Shown: piece by piece, positions 36,485 to 45,692 of the stretch | How the letters are laid out: each line of letters begins with the position of its first letter | Numbering within the stretch: the stretch's first letter is position 1 | From: Flavobacterium aquidurense | GTDB lineage: Bacteria; Bacteroidota; Bacteroidia; Flavobacteriales; Flavobacteriaceae | Length of the DNA stretch: 64,000 nucleotides | Reading direction: 5' to 3' | NCBI GenBank assembly: GCA_900107365.1 | Contig: FNPS01000001.1 | Coordinates: 682,001-746,000, forward strand | Made by a program: the position numbers and the translations under genes | Notes under the pieces: model-generated | Seen by the model: the letters and a program-made list of their open reading frames with translations, nothing else | The model's database searches: none | Told to the model about the DNA's origin: nothing

Positions 36485-37678
36485 ATGAAAAAAGTTGTAT
36501 TAGCTTATAGTGGAGGATTAGATACCTCGTATTGTTTGAAATATTTAAAAAATGAAAAAGGATACGAAGTTCACACCGTACTTGTAGATACAGGAGGATT
36601 TGATGCTGAAGAATTATCAGCAATTGAAAAAAGAGCTTACGAATTAGGAAGTGCACAACACGCAAATCTTACCATCGTAGATAAATATTATGATAAAGCG
36701 ATAAAATATTTGATTTTCGGAAATGTATTAAAAAACAATACGTACCCATTATCAGTAAGTGCAGAGCGTGTTTTTCAGGCAATTGAAGCTATTAAATATG
36801 CTAAAAAAGTAGGAGCAAGCGCTATCGCACACGGAAGTACGGGTGCAGGAAATGACCAAATTCGTTTTGATTTGATTTTCCAGACTATTGCTCCGGAAAT
36901 TGAAATTATCACGCCAATTAGAGACTTGAAACTTTCAAGACAAGAAGAAGTAGATTATTTAGCTAAAAATGGTGTTCACTATTCTTGGGAGAAAGCGCAA
37001 TACTCTATCAATAAAGGGCTTTGGGGAACCAGTGTTGGAGGAAAAGAAACATTGACTTCTAGCCAGCCATTACCAGGTGATGCTTACCCTTCGCAATTGC
37101 AAAAAGAAGGCGAAGAGAAAGTAAGATTGCATTTTGAGCAAGGAGAATTGGTTGGGTTAAACGGTATAATGGATAAACCTTCTAATAATATTGTGGCTCT
37201 TGAAAAACTGGCAAATGCTTTTGCAATTGGTAGAGATATTCACGTTGGAGATACCATTATCGGAATTAAAGGAAGAGTTGGTTTTGAAGCTGCTGCTCCA
37301 TTAATTATCATCAAAGCGCACCATTTATTAGAAAAACATACACTTGGAAAATGGCAACAATACTGGAAAGAACAATTAGGAAACTGGTACGGAATGTTAT
37401 TTCACGAAGGTCAGTTTTTAGATCCGGTTATGAGAAATATCGAAACATTCTTGCAAGACACACAAAAAACTGTAAATGGTGTTGTAACCGTTTCTCTAAA
37501 ACCATATCATTTTTCGCTTGACGGAATTGAATCAGATAATGATTTAATGAATACTGGTTTTGGTCAGTACGGAGAAATGAACAATGCCTGGACATCTGAT
37601 GATGCAAAAGGATTTATTAAGATTTTAGGAAATGCCCAAAATATTTTTTCATCTGTAAATCATTTAGATCATGATTAA
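36485..37678 (+). CDS. argG: Argininosuccinate synthase
   Basis: A 397-residue ATP-dependent ligase of citrulline and aspartate. Motifs: VVLAYSGGLDTSYCLKYL (PP-loop), YPLSVSAERVFQ, HGSTGAGNDQIRFD, and TPIRDLKLSRQEE. Normal length. argC overlaps its end by 8 bases. Confidence 0.97.
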   Translation: MKKVVLAYSGGLDTSYCLKYLKNEKGYEVHTVLVDTGGFDAEELSAIEKRAYELGSAQHANLTIVDKYYDKAIKYLIFGNVLKNNTYPLSVSAERVFQAIEAIKYAKKVGASAIAHGSTGAGNDQIRFDLIFQTIAPEIEIITPIRDLKLSRQEEVDYLAKNGVHYSWEKAQYSINKGLWGTSVGGKETLTSSQPLPGDAYPSQLQKEGEEKVRLHFEQGELVGLNGIMDKPSNNIVALEKLANAFAIGRDIHVGDTIIGIKGRVGFEAAAPLIIIKAHHLLEKHTLGKWQQYWKEQLGNWYGMLFHEGQFLDPVMRNIETFLQDTQKTVNGVVTVSLKPYHFSLDGIESDNDLMNTGFGQYGEMNNAWTSDDAKGFIKILGNAQNIFSSVNHLDHD

Positions 37679-38648
37679 TGTCGGAATAATTGGTGGTTCG
37701 GGCTACACAGCCGGAGAACTTATCAGAATATTAATGTATCATCCCAATGTAAATATCGATTTTGTTTACAGTACAACCAATTCAGGTAAACCGCTTTCTG
37801 TGGCGCATCACGATTTGTTGGGTGATATTGAAATGAATTTTACTGACACCATCAATCCAGAGGTAAATGTTGTGTTTTTGTGTCTTGGACACGGAAAATC
37901 GATTTCCTTTTTGAAGGAAAATCAATTTGCAAGTCATACTAAAATCATTGATTTAGGAAATGATTTCAGGTTAAATAAAGACGCTCATTTTGAAGGAAAA
38001 GATTTCGTTTACGGTTTGCCTGAATTGAACAAATCAGAAATTAAAAAAGCAAATTATATTGCTAATCCAGGTTGTTTTGCGACAGCGATTCAATTGGCAC
38101 TATTGCCTTTAGCAAAACATAATCTGTTGAATAATGATGTTCATATTAATGCAACGACAGGAAGCACAGGAGCTGGAGTTGGACTTTCAGAAACTTCGCA
38201 TTTTAGCTGGAGAAACAATAATATGTCGCATTATAAAGCTTTTGAACACCAGCACTTGGGAGAAATCTCAGAAAGTTTGGTGCAATTGCAGGATGATTTT
38301 GAAAGTGAATTGCTTTTTATTCCGAACAGAGGGGATTTTCCAAGAGGAATTTTTGCAACCTTATATACATCTTCTGACGAAAGTTTGGAGCAAACAGTTG
38401 CCAAATACGAAGATTTCTATATAAACGAACCGTTTGTGACGGTTACAACGACAAATATTAATATGAAACAAGTCGTACAAACCAACAAATGTATTATCAG
38501 TTTAATGAAAAAAGGAAACCGGATTTTAGTTACCTCAATTATTGACAACTTAACCAAAGGTGCTTCAGGACAAGCAATTCAAAACATGAATTTAATGTTC
38601 GGGTTAGAAGAAACCACCGGTTTACATTTGAAACCAAGCGGATTTTAA
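37671..38648 (+). CDS. argC: N-acyl-gamma-glutamyl-phosphate reductase
   Basis: A 325-residue dehydrogenase that reduces N-acylglutamyl phosphate to the semialdehyde. Motifs: VGIIGGSGYTAGELIRIL, FLCLGHGKS, the catalytic Cys in NPGCFATAIQLALLPL, and TTGSTGAG. It overlaps argG by 8 bases. Confidence 0.96.
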   Translation: MINVGIIGGSGYTAGELIRILMYHPNVNIDFVYSTTNSGKPLSVAHHDLLGDIEMNFTDTINPEVNVVFLCLGHGKSISFLKENQFASHTKIIDLGNDFRLNKDAHFEGKDFVYGLPELNKSEIKKANYIANPGCFATAIQLALLPLAKHNLLNNDVHINATTGSTGAGVGLSETSHFSWRNNNMSHYKAFEHQHLGEISESLVQLQDDFESELLFIPNRGDFPRGIFATLYTSSDESLEQTVAKYEDFYINEPFVTVTTTNINMKQVVQTNKCIISLMKKGNRILVTSIIDNLTKGASGQAIQNMNLMFGLEETTGLHLKPSGF

Positions 38649-38731
38649 AATAGTAAGATGTTAGAAGTAAGATGTTAAACGTCTGTACTTAAACTTCTAA
38701 CTTTTTACAGATAACATTTAACTTAGAAGAA

Positions 38732-39871
38732 ATGAATTTATTTAACGTATACCCACTTTACGACATCACACCTGTAAAAGCAGTAGACTGTACCATTACA
38801 GACATTAACGGAGTGGAATATTTAGACTTATATAGCGGACATGGTGTGATTTCGATTGGCCATACGCAACCTGATTATGTTGAAAAACTAAAAAATCAGT
38901 TAGATCACTTAGGATTTTATTCGAATGCTATTCAGAATCCTTTGCAGGTTGAATTGGCTCAGAAATTAGGAAAACTTTCAGGATTAGAAGATTATGAACT
39001 GTTTTTGTGCAGTTCTGGAGCTGAAGCAAACGAAAATGCCTTAAAATTAGCGTCTTTCCATAACGGAAAATCAAGAGTTGTTGCTTTTGATAATTCTTTC
39101 CATGGAAGAACTTCTGCAGCAGTTGCTGTTACGGACAACAAAAAGATTGTTGCGCCAATTAATGCACAGCAAGTCGTTACTTTTTTACCATTAAACCAAA
39201 TTGAATTAGTTGAAGCTGAACTTGCAAAAGGTGATGTAACTGCAGTTATTATTGAAGGAATTCAGGGAGTTGGTGGTTTAGACCAAGGAACTACCGAGTT
39301 TTTTCAGGCTTTAGAAAAAGCATGTAAAAAACATGATGTTGTTTTGATTTTGGATGAAGTACAATCTGGATATGGAAGAAGCGGAAAATTCTTTGCTTTC
39401 CAACATCACGGAATTAATGCTGATATTATTTCTGTAGCAAAAGGAATGGGGAACGGTTTTCCTGTTGGAGCGATTTTAATTTCTCCAAAATTTGAAGCAA
39501 GTTTCGGATTGCTAGGAACTACTTTCGGCGGAAGCCATTTATCTTGTGCAGCTGGAATTGCAGTTTTGGATGTAATTAAAAAACTAGATTTACAAAAGAA
39601 TGTAAACGAAGTTTATGAATATTTCTTAGAACAAATCAAACAAGTTCCTGGAATCAAACAAGTAAAAGGAAAAGGCTTAATGCTTGGAGTTGAATTTGAT
39701 TTTGATGTTGCTGCTTTAAGAAAGAAATTAATTATCGAGAAACATATTTTTACAGGAAGTGCAAACAACAAAAATCTGTTAAGAATTTTGCCGCCATTGA
39801 CAGTGAAAAAATCAGATATTGATACATTTATTGTCGCTTTAAAAGAAAGTTTAGAAGAGCTTAAATATTAG
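38732..39871 (+). CDS. argD: N-acylornithine aminotransferase
   Basis: A 379-residue class III PLP aminotransferase. Motifs: YLDLYSGHGVISIGH, LFLCSSGAEANENALKLA, HGRTSAAVAVT, LILDEVQSGYGRSG and the PLP lysine in ISVAKGMGNGFP. It converts N-acylglutamate semialdehyde to N-acylornithine. The spacer before it has a TAAGATGTTA-type repeat. Confidence 0.95.
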   Translation: MNLFNVYPLYDITPVKAVDCTITDINGVEYLDLYSGHGVISIGHTQPDYVEKLKNQLDHLGFYSNAIQNPLQVELAQKLGKLSGLEDYELFLCSSGAEANENALKLASFHNGKSRVVAFDNSFHGRTSAAVAVTDNKKIVAPINAQQVVTFLPLNQIELVEAELAKGDVTAVIIEGIQGVGGLDQGTTEFFQALEKACKKHDVVLILDEVQSGYGRSGKFFAFQHHGINADIISVAKGMGNGFPVGAILISPKFEASFGLLGTTFGGSHLSCAAGIAVLDVIKKLDLQKNVNEVYEYFLEQIKQVPGIKQVKGKGLMLGVEFDFDVAALRKKLIIEKHIFTGSANNKNLLRILPPLTVKKSDIDTFIVALKESLEELKY

Positions 39872-39880
39872 AATTCTAAA

Positions 39881-40240
39881 ATGAATATTTCAAAAAATTT
39901 TAAATCAAACAGAATATTTAGGATTTGGATGTACACAGTCAGTCATTCAACATTAATATTAAGAAGTGAAAAACAATATTCTGATGTTGTTTACGATTTT
40001 AATTACGATGATCCTGATACTACTATCGATTTAATTTTTAGTGTAGTCGATTTTATTTCTATTCCAGATTGGTTTGATAATGTTGAAATTGAGAAGCATG
40101 ACGATAAATTTATTTTCAACAATAATCAAAATTGGTTTGTAAAAGCTGTTTTTTGTAATGTTGGAAAATATTCAGGAGAAAATGAAGATGATATTTGGCA
40201 TCGAAACTTAGAATATAATGAAGTTATAAATATTAAATAA
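39881..40240 (+). CDS. Hypothetical protein inserted in the arg operon
   Basis: A 119-residue soluble, acidic protein (FRIWMYTVSHSTLILRSEK, DDPDTTIDLIFSVVDFISIP, NWFVKAVFCNVGKYSGE). I do not recognise it. It has no signal and no catalytic motif. Size and Trp/Asp-rich character recall orphan immunity-like proteins, but that is only an impression. It is co-directional, 9 bases after argD and followed by a hairpin at 40246-40270. Confidence 0.6.
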   Translation: MNISKNFKSNRIFRIWMYTVSHSTLILRSEKQYSDVVYDFNYDDPDTTIDLIFSVVDFISIPDWFDNVEIEKHDDKFIFNNNQNWFVKAVFCNVGKYSGENEDDIWHRNLEYNEVINIK

Positions 40241-40245
40241 ATATT

Positions 40246-40270
40246 CTAACAGGTTTCCAAAACCTGTTAG
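40246..40270. repeat. Hairpin phrase CTAACAGGTT...AACCTGTTAG
   Basis: A 10-bp perfect stem with a 5-base loop, 6 bases after the orphan gene. I recall this phrase as recurrent in Bacteroidetes intergenic DNA. It has no T tract, so it is not a classical terminator. Confidence 0.7.
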
Positions 40271-40328
40271 GTATCATAAAGTTTCCCTTAAAAGAAACAA
40301 CCGAAAAACAACCAACCAACTATAAATT

Positions 40329-41522
40329 ATGAATCCATTATCAATTGAAAAACGCAACCTCGTTTTGCGTTCCATGACAAAGCTGGTCGAGCAGGAGCGG
40401 AATCAAATAATTCTCACTAATCAGGAGGATTTATTGGCTTATGATGGCTCAGATTTAGCTATGGAAGAACGATTAAAAGTAGATGATAAAAAGGTTAATG
40501 AGATGATTTTATCATTGAATCAATTGGCTTCACAAGAAGATCCGGTTGGAGTAGAGCGTTTTCATTTTGTTCATGATAATGGAATCAAAGTCATTAATAA
40601 AACAGCTGCATTTGGGACGATTTTGATTATTTACGAATCGCGTCCCGACGTAACAATCGAAGCAGGTGGAATTGCTTTTAAATCCGGAAATAAGATTTTA
40701 TTAAAAGGAGGGAAAGAATCCTTAAAATCAAACTTAAAGATTGTTGATCTATGGCATCAGGCTTTAGAAGAAAATGGAGTTTCTAAAGATTGGGTTGAAT
40801 ATTTGAATTATAATCGTACAGAAACACAAGCTTTCTTAGAAAAACCAACTCAAAAAGTAGATTTAATTGTTCCAAGGGGAGGAGAAAAGTTGATTGAATT
40901 TGTCAAAGCACACGCGACTTGTCCAGTTATTGTAAGCGGTCGCGGAAACAATTTTGTGTACGTTCATGAAAAAGCAGATACAGATTTGGCTTTAAAAGTA
41001 ATTTTAAACGCTAAAACATCTAAAATTTCAGCTTGTAATGCAGTTGATAAGGTTTTAATCGATTCTAAATTACCTAATTTTGAAGGTTTTGTAGCTATTT
41101 TAATTGAAGAATTAAAAGAATTTAATGTTGAAGTAATTGTAGATGAATCTTTGAAAAGTTTTGAAGATACAGAAACACTTCAGAATGAAGATATTTGGTA
41201 CGAAGAGTTTTTGGATTATAAAATTGTAATTGGAACAATTGATTCTGAGGCAAATGCGATTGAAAAAATCAATAAATATTGCGGAGGACATTCGGCAGTA
41301 ATTATTACGAGAGACGATAAAGCAGCGCAGGAATTCATGGAAGCAGTTGATGCAGCAGCAGTGTATCAAAATGCTTCACCACGTTTTACAGATGGAGGAC
41401 AATTCGGCTTGGGTGGAGAATTGGCTATAAGCACAGATAAATTGCACCAAAGAGGGCCAATTGGACTTCAGCATTTGGTTACTAATAAGTGGTACGTGTA
41501 CGGAGAAGGACAAATCAGGTAA
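40329..41522 (+). CDS. proA: Gamma-glutamyl phosphate reductase
   Basis: A 397-residue aldehyde dehydrogenase-fold enzyme of proline synthesis. Motifs: GTILIIYESRPDVTIEAGGIAFKSGN, LKGGKES, VPRGGEKLI, the catalytic Cys in TSKISACNAVDKVL, and ASPRFTDGGQFGLGGELAIST. Its place inside the arginine operon joins the two glutamate-derived pathways. Confidence 0.96.
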   Translation: MNPLSIEKRNLVLRSMTKLVEQERNQIILTNQEDLLAYDGSDLAMEERLKVDDKKVNEMILSLNQLASQEDPVGVERFHFVHDNGIKVINKTAAFGTILIIYESRPDVTIEAGGIAFKSGNKILLKGGKESLKSNLKIVDLWHQALEENGVSKDWVEYLNYNRTETQAFLEKPTQKVDLIVPRGGEKLIEFVKAHATCPVIVSGRGNNFVYVHEKADTDLALKVILNAKTSKISACNAVDKVLIDSKLPNFEGFVAILIEELKEFNVEVIVDESLKSFEDTETLQNEDIWYEEFLDYKIVIGTIDSEANAIEKINKYCGGHSAVIITRDDKAAQEFMEAVDAAAVYQNASPRFTDGGQFGLGGELAISTDKLHQRGPIGLQHLVTNKWYVYGEGQIR

Positions 41523-41620
41523 TTGAGATAATTTGACAATTAGAAAATTAGAGAATGTTCAATTGAGTTTTGAAAAAACTTAGAATCTTAGTATCTCAGA
41601 ACCTTAGCATCTTAGAAAAA

Positions 41621-42382
41621 ATGAGCAAAAAAAGGATTTTATTAAAAATAGGAAGTAACACTTTAACCAAGGAAACCAACCATATTTCGCGGGGAAAGAT
41701 TGAAGATATTGGTATGCAGATCGCCGCTTTGAATAAAGATTACGAATTTGTAATTGTGAGTTCAGGAGCAATCGCAGCCGCAAAACAATTTGTGAAACTA
41801 GAAAGTAAAGGCAAAGAAATTGCATTGAAACAAGCTTTGGCGTCGATTGGTCAACCCCATTTAATGCGGATTTTCCATGAAAATTTCAGTGATTTAGGTT
41901 TGTTGACATCGCAATGTTTATTGTCTTATTCTGATTTTGAAAAGCAGCAATCGAAAGTAAATATTGTCAATACAATTAATGTTTTGGTGGAGAATAATTA
42001 CATTCCGATTATTAATGAAAATGATACCGTTGCCACAGATGAGATTCGGTTTGGAGATAATGATAAATTAGCGGCTTTAACAGCGGTTCTTTTAAATGTT
42101 GATATTCTGATTATTGCGACCAATACAAACGGAATTTATACGAAGGATTCTATTCATGATGAAAATCCTGAAACCATTAAATTAGTAAACGATTTAAAAG
42201 TATTAGAAAAAGAAATCGGAGAATCAAAATCATCACACGGTACAGGCGGAATGCAATCGAAAATTGAAGCAGCCGGAATTGCAAAAGCCGCCAACATAGA
42301 AACCTGGATCGTAAACGGATTAAATGATAATTTTATTTTAAAAGCATTAAAGGAGGAAATTCCGTTTACCAGAATAGTTTAA
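41621..42382 (+). CDS. proB: Glutamate 5-kinase
   Basis: A 253-residue amino-acid kinase: RILLKIGSNTLTKE, VSSGAIAAA, INENDTVATDEIRFGDND, and GTGGMQSKIEAAGIA. It has no C-terminal PUA domain, so it is the short form. I chose the ATG at 41621; an upstream TTG (41570) would extend it through a low-complexity CTTAG-rich spacer. It phosphorylates glutamate for ProA. Confidence 0.94.
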   Translation: MSKKRILLKIGSNTLTKETNHISRGKIEDIGMQIAALNKDYEFVIVSSGAIAAAKQFVKLESKGKEIALKQALASIGQPHLMRIFHENFSDLGLLTSQCLLSYSDFEKQQSKVNIVNTINVLVENNYIPIINENDTVATDEIRFGDNDKLAALTAVLLNVDILIIATNTNGIYTKDSIHDENPETIKLVNDLKVLEKEIGESKSSHGTGGMQSKIEAAGIAKAANIETWIVNGLNDNFILKALKEEIPFTRIV

Positions 42383-42385
42383 TTG

Positions 42386-42512
42386 TTTATTTGTTTAATC
42401 GTTTAATCGATTGAATAAAGAACCATAGAGAACTATTTAAAAGCATAGAAGTTAAATTTGTTTAGTTAAGAAACCGATTAAACAAATTAACGATTAACCG
42501 ATTAAACAAAAA
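42386..42512. repeat. Long inverted repeat of TTTAATCG words between proB and argF'
   Basis: The left arm TTTGTTTAATCGTTTAATCG is matched with one mismatch by the reverse complement of the right arm (CGATTAACCGATTAAACAAA), across about 80 bases. It fills most of the spacer. Confidence 0.65.
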
Positions 42513-42515
42513 GTT

Positions 42516-43463
42516 ATGAATTATATTTCAATTCAAGATATCAACTCATTATCAAAATGGGTAAAAAGCGCATTAAAAATCAAAAAAAATCCGCTTAAAA
42601 ATCAAAGTTTAGGAAAGAACAAAACATTAGGAATGTTATTCTTTAATCCGAGTTTAAGAACGCGTTTGAGTACTCAAAAAGCAGCTTTAAACTTAGGAAT
42701 GAATGTTATGGTAATGAACTTTACCAACGAAGGCTGGACATTAGAGTTCGAAGACGGGGCTGTTATGAATTCTGGTGCTTCAGAACATATTAAAGAAGCA
42801 GCAGAAGTCGTTTCTCAATATTGCGATATTATCGCTATTCGTGCATTCGCAGGTCTGGCAGACAAAGAAAAAGATTATGCTGAAACCGTTATTTCAGGAT
42901 TCTTGAAACACGCAACTGTTCCAATCGTTAATATGGAAAGTGCCGTGCGTCATCCATTACAGTCTTTGGCAGATGCAATTACAATGGAAGAATATAAAAC
43001 GAAACACAAACCAAAAGTGGTCCTTTCCTGGGCACCGCATCCAAAAGCTTTGCCTCAGGCGGTTGCCAATTCATTTGTAGAAATGATGCAAATGCAAAAA
43101 GATATGGATTTTGTAATCACACATCCGGAAGGTTACGAATTGAGTCCAGAAATTACCAAAGATTGTAAAATAGAATACGATCAAAATAAAGCATTCGAAA
43201 ATGCAGATTTCGTTTACGTGAAAAACTGGAGTAATTTTAATGACTACGGAAAAGTAACCAATATCGACCCAAGCTGGACAGTTACTGCTGAAAAAATGGC
43301 TTTGACAAACAACGGAAAGTTTATGCACTGCCTCCCTGTGCGTCGTAATGTAATTGTAAGCGACGAAGTAATTGATAGCGAAAATTCAATTGTAATTCAG
43401 CAAGCGAATAACAGAACATATTCAGCGCAATTAGTTTTACAAAAGATTTTGAAGAAATTATAA
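42516..43463 (+). CDS. argF': N-acetyl/N-succinylornithine carbamoyltransferase
   Basis: A 315-residue transcarbamylase. The carbamoyl phosphate site is FFNPSLRTRLS at residues 42-52, and HPLQSLADAITMEEY and HCLPVRRN also fit. The overall sequence is close to Bacteroides N-succinylornithine transcarbamylase. The specificity residue next to E90-H91 is Ser89, where Bacteroides fragilis has Pro (succinyl) and Xanthomonas has Glu (acetyl), as I recall. The acyl group used is therefore undecided. Confidence 0.93.
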   Translation: MNYISIQDINSLSKWVKSALKIKKNPLKNQSLGKNKTLGMLFFNPSLRTRLSTQKAALNLGMNVMVMNFTNEGWTLEFEDGAVMNSGASEHIKEAAEVVSQYCDIIAIRAFAGLADKEKDYAETVISGFLKHATVPIVNMESAVRHPLQSLADAITMEEYKTKHKPKVVLSWAPHPKALPQAVANSFVEMMQMQKDMDFVITHPEGYELSPEITKDCKIEYDQNKAFENADFVYVKNWSNFNDYGKVTNIDPSWTVTAEKMALTNNGKFMHCLPVRRNVIVSDEVIDSENSIVIQQANNRTYSAQLVLQKILKKL

Positions 43464-43470
43464 TTTTTTA

Positions 43471-43555
43471 AGGGACTAAGGTTCTAAGTTTCTAAGATAC
43501 TAAGAAACTGCCGATTAAAAACCTTAGTTCCTTAGAACCTTAGCAACTTAGAACC
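43471..43555. repeat. Inverted repeat of CTAAGGTTCTAAG phrases between argF' and argB
   Basis: CTAAGGTTCTAAG (left) and CTTAGAACCTTAG (right) are exact reverse complements, embedded in longer imperfect arms of CTAAG/CTTAG words. Related CTTAG-rich text precedes proB (41578-41615) and lies at 35335-35370. Confidence 0.7.
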
Positions 43556-43557
43556 TA

Positions 43558-44334
43558 ATGAAAGAAGTTACCGTAATAAAAATTGGTGGAAATATAATCG
43601 ACAATCCAACAGAACTAGAACAATTCCTAACTGATTTTTCTAAAATAGAAGGATATAAAGTTTTGGTTCATGGCGGTGGAAAATCGGCTACAAAAATGGC
43701 ACAAAGTATTGGTTTAACGCCTCAAATGATTGAAGGTCGCCGAATTACAGATGCTCCAATGCTTGATGTTGTGGTAATGATTTATGCAGGAGAAATCAAT
43801 AAAAATGTTGTAGCGCAATTGCAGGCAAAAGACAATAATGCAATGGGATTTTCAGGAGCTGACGGGAATTTAATTCAGTCAGTAAAAAGAAACCATCCAA
43901 CAATTGATTATGGATTTGTAGGCGATGTAAAAAAAGTGAACACAGCTTTGTTAAAAACATTGCTTGAAAGCGGAATTGTACCCGTTTTCTGCGCGATCAC
44001 GCACGATAAAAACGGTCAATTATTAAACACAAATGCCGATACCATTGCAAGCGAATTATCAATTGCTTTGTCTGAAGTTTTTGATGTTACACTAACATAT
44101 TGTTTCGAAAAACAAGGCGTTTTACAAGATTCAGAAGATGATTCATCTGTAATTACAGAAATAAATGAAGCGTTGTATAATAAGTTAAAAGAAGAAAAAG
44201 TAATTCATTCCGGAATGATTCCGAAATTGGATAACTGCTTCAACAGCTTGTCAAGAGGTGTTCAGAAAATCAAAATTGGACATCATAGAATGTTGCAAAA
44301 TCCAGATGTTTTGCATACTACAATTACATTATAA
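43558..44334 (+). CDS. argB: N-acylglutamate kinase
   Basis: A 258-residue amino-acid kinase: VIKIGGNIIDN, VLVHGGGKSATKMA, GRRITD, FSGADGNLIQS, NTNADTIASELSIAL. It phosphorylates N-acylglutamate for ArgC. The operon fits the linear pathway with a separate deacylase. Confidence 0.94.
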   Translation: MKEVTVIKIGGNIIDNPTELEQFLTDFSKIEGYKVLVHGGGKSATKMAQSIGLTPQMIEGRRITDAPMLDVVVMIYAGEINKNVVAQLQAKDNNAMGFSGADGNLIQSVKRNHPTIDYGFVGDVKKVNTALLKTLLESGIVPVFCAITHDKNGQLLNTNADTIASELSIALSEVFDVTLTYCFEKQGVLQDSEDDSSVITEINEALYNKLKEEKVIHSGMIPKLDNCFNSLSRGVQKIKIGHHRMLQNPDVLHTTITL

Positions 44335-44340
44335 AAAATA

Positions 44341-44400
44341 GCCACAGATTAAATGATTAAAAGGATTTATAAATCTGCGAAAATTGTTTTAATCTGTGGC
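44341..44400. repeat. Hairpin GCCACAGATTAAA...TTTAATCTGTGGC
   Basis: Perfect 13-bp arms at the two ends of a 60-base tract after argB. The phrase TTTAATCTGTGGC recurs at about 62166-62178 after aguA. Confidence 0.8.
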
Positions 44401-44524
44401 AAAAAAATAGAATTGCGGAAGGTGTTTTAAATATTAATTTAAGAAATTTGCGCATATTAAAAATGTCACAGATTTAATAAAAACTTTGTGACTTCGAGCC
44501 TTCGTGGCAAAGAAACCATTAACT

Positions 44525-45595
44525 ATGAAAAATATTGCAACGCTTACCCAGGAAGCAATTAGTTTATTAAAAAGGCTTATCGAAACCCCTTCATTTTCAA
44601 GTGAAGAAGATCAAACGGCTCTTCTAATAGAAAATTGGTTCAATCAAAACGAAATTCCTTTTAAAAGAGAAAATAACAATGTTTGGGCATTCAATAAGTA
44701 TTTCGACGAAAATAAACCAACACTTTTACTGAATTCTCACCATGATACGGTTAAACCAAATCAAGCTTATACAAACGATCCTTTTAAAGCAATTGAAAAA
44801 GACGGGAAATTATATGGGTTAGGAAGTAATGATGCCGGAGGCTGTCTGGTTTCATTGTTGGCAACTTTTGTTCATTTTTATGAGAATCAAAACTTGTCGC
44901 ATAATTTGGTAATTGTGGCTTCCGCCGAAGAAGAAAGCAGCGGAAAAAATGGTTTAAACAGCGTTTTAAAACATTTACCAGAATTAGATTGTGCCATTGT
45001 AGGCGAACCTACATTAATGCAATTGGCTGTAGCCGAGAAAGGGTTATTGGTTTTAGATGTAAAAGTAAAAGGAACTGCAAGCCACGCCGCGCATCAAAAT
45101 GATGATAATGCATTATACAAAGCAATTCCGGTAATGGAATGGTTTAAAAACTATAAATTCGATAAAATTTCTGATGTTTTAGGTCCTGTAAAAATGACCG
45201 TAACGCAGATTAGTGCAGGAAAACAGCATAATGTTGTGCCGTCAGAATGTGATTTGGTCGTTGATATTCGTGTAACTGATCGTTATTCAAATACGGAGAT
45301 TTTAGAAGTGGTAAAGGCAAACGTAAATGCCGAAGTAACGCCAAGATCAATGCATTTAAATGCTTCGTCTATTCCAATTGCACACGGTTTAGTTCAGGCC
45401 GGAATTGCATTGGGTAGAACAACGTACGGATCACCAACACTTTCAGATCAATCCGTTTTAAGCTGTCAGTCTTTAAAACTAGGACCAGGAGAAACACTGC
45501 GGTCACATTCAGCAGACGAATTTATTTTTGTAAATGAAATTGAAGAAGGAGTCGACTTGTATATCAAAATACTAAGCGATTTCTTTAAATTATAA
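44525..45595 (+). CDS. argE: N-acylornithine/citrulline deacylase (M20 family)
   Basis: A 356-residue M20 metallohydrolase: LLLNSHHDTVKP with zinc His/Asp, GLGSNDAGGCLVSLLA, VASAEEESSGKNGL, AIVGEPT, and GTASHAAHQNDDNA. In Bacteroidetes this enzyme removes the acyl group from N-acylcitrulline. I chose the ATG at 44525; a GTG seven codons upstream falls in a repeat phrase. Confidence 0.92.
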   Translation: MKNIATLTQEAISLLKRLIETPSFSSEEDQTALLIENWFNQNEIPFKRENNNVWAFNKYFDENKPTLLLNSHHDTVKPNQAYTNDPFKAIEKDGKLYGLGSNDAGGCLVSLLATFVHFYENQNLSHNLVIVASAEEESSGKNGLNSVLKHLPELDCAIVGEPTLMQLAVAEKGLLVLDVKVKGTASHAAHQNDDNALYKAIPVMEWFKNYKFDKISDVLGPVKMTVTQISAGKQHNVVPSECDLVVDIRVTDRYSNTEILEVVKANVNAEVTPRSMHLNASSIPIAHGLVQAGIALGRTTYGSPTLSDQSVLSCQSLKLGPGETLRSHSADEFIFVNEIEEGVDLYIKILSDFFKL

Positions 45596-45606
45596 GAAAA
45601 GAAAAA

Positions 45607-45657
45607 CCGCCACGAATTCACGAATTATTTTAAAATTAATTCGTGAATTCGTGGCGG
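45607..45657. repeat. 21-bp perfect hairpin between argE and argH
   Basis: CCGCCACGAATTCACGAATT plus one base pairs perfectly with 45637-45657 across a 9-base loop. The GCCACGAATTC core also forms the palindrome at 25336-25378. No T tract. Confidence 0.85.
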
Positions 45658-45692
45658 AAAACTAACCGTAATAGGATCTAAAAATATCACCT

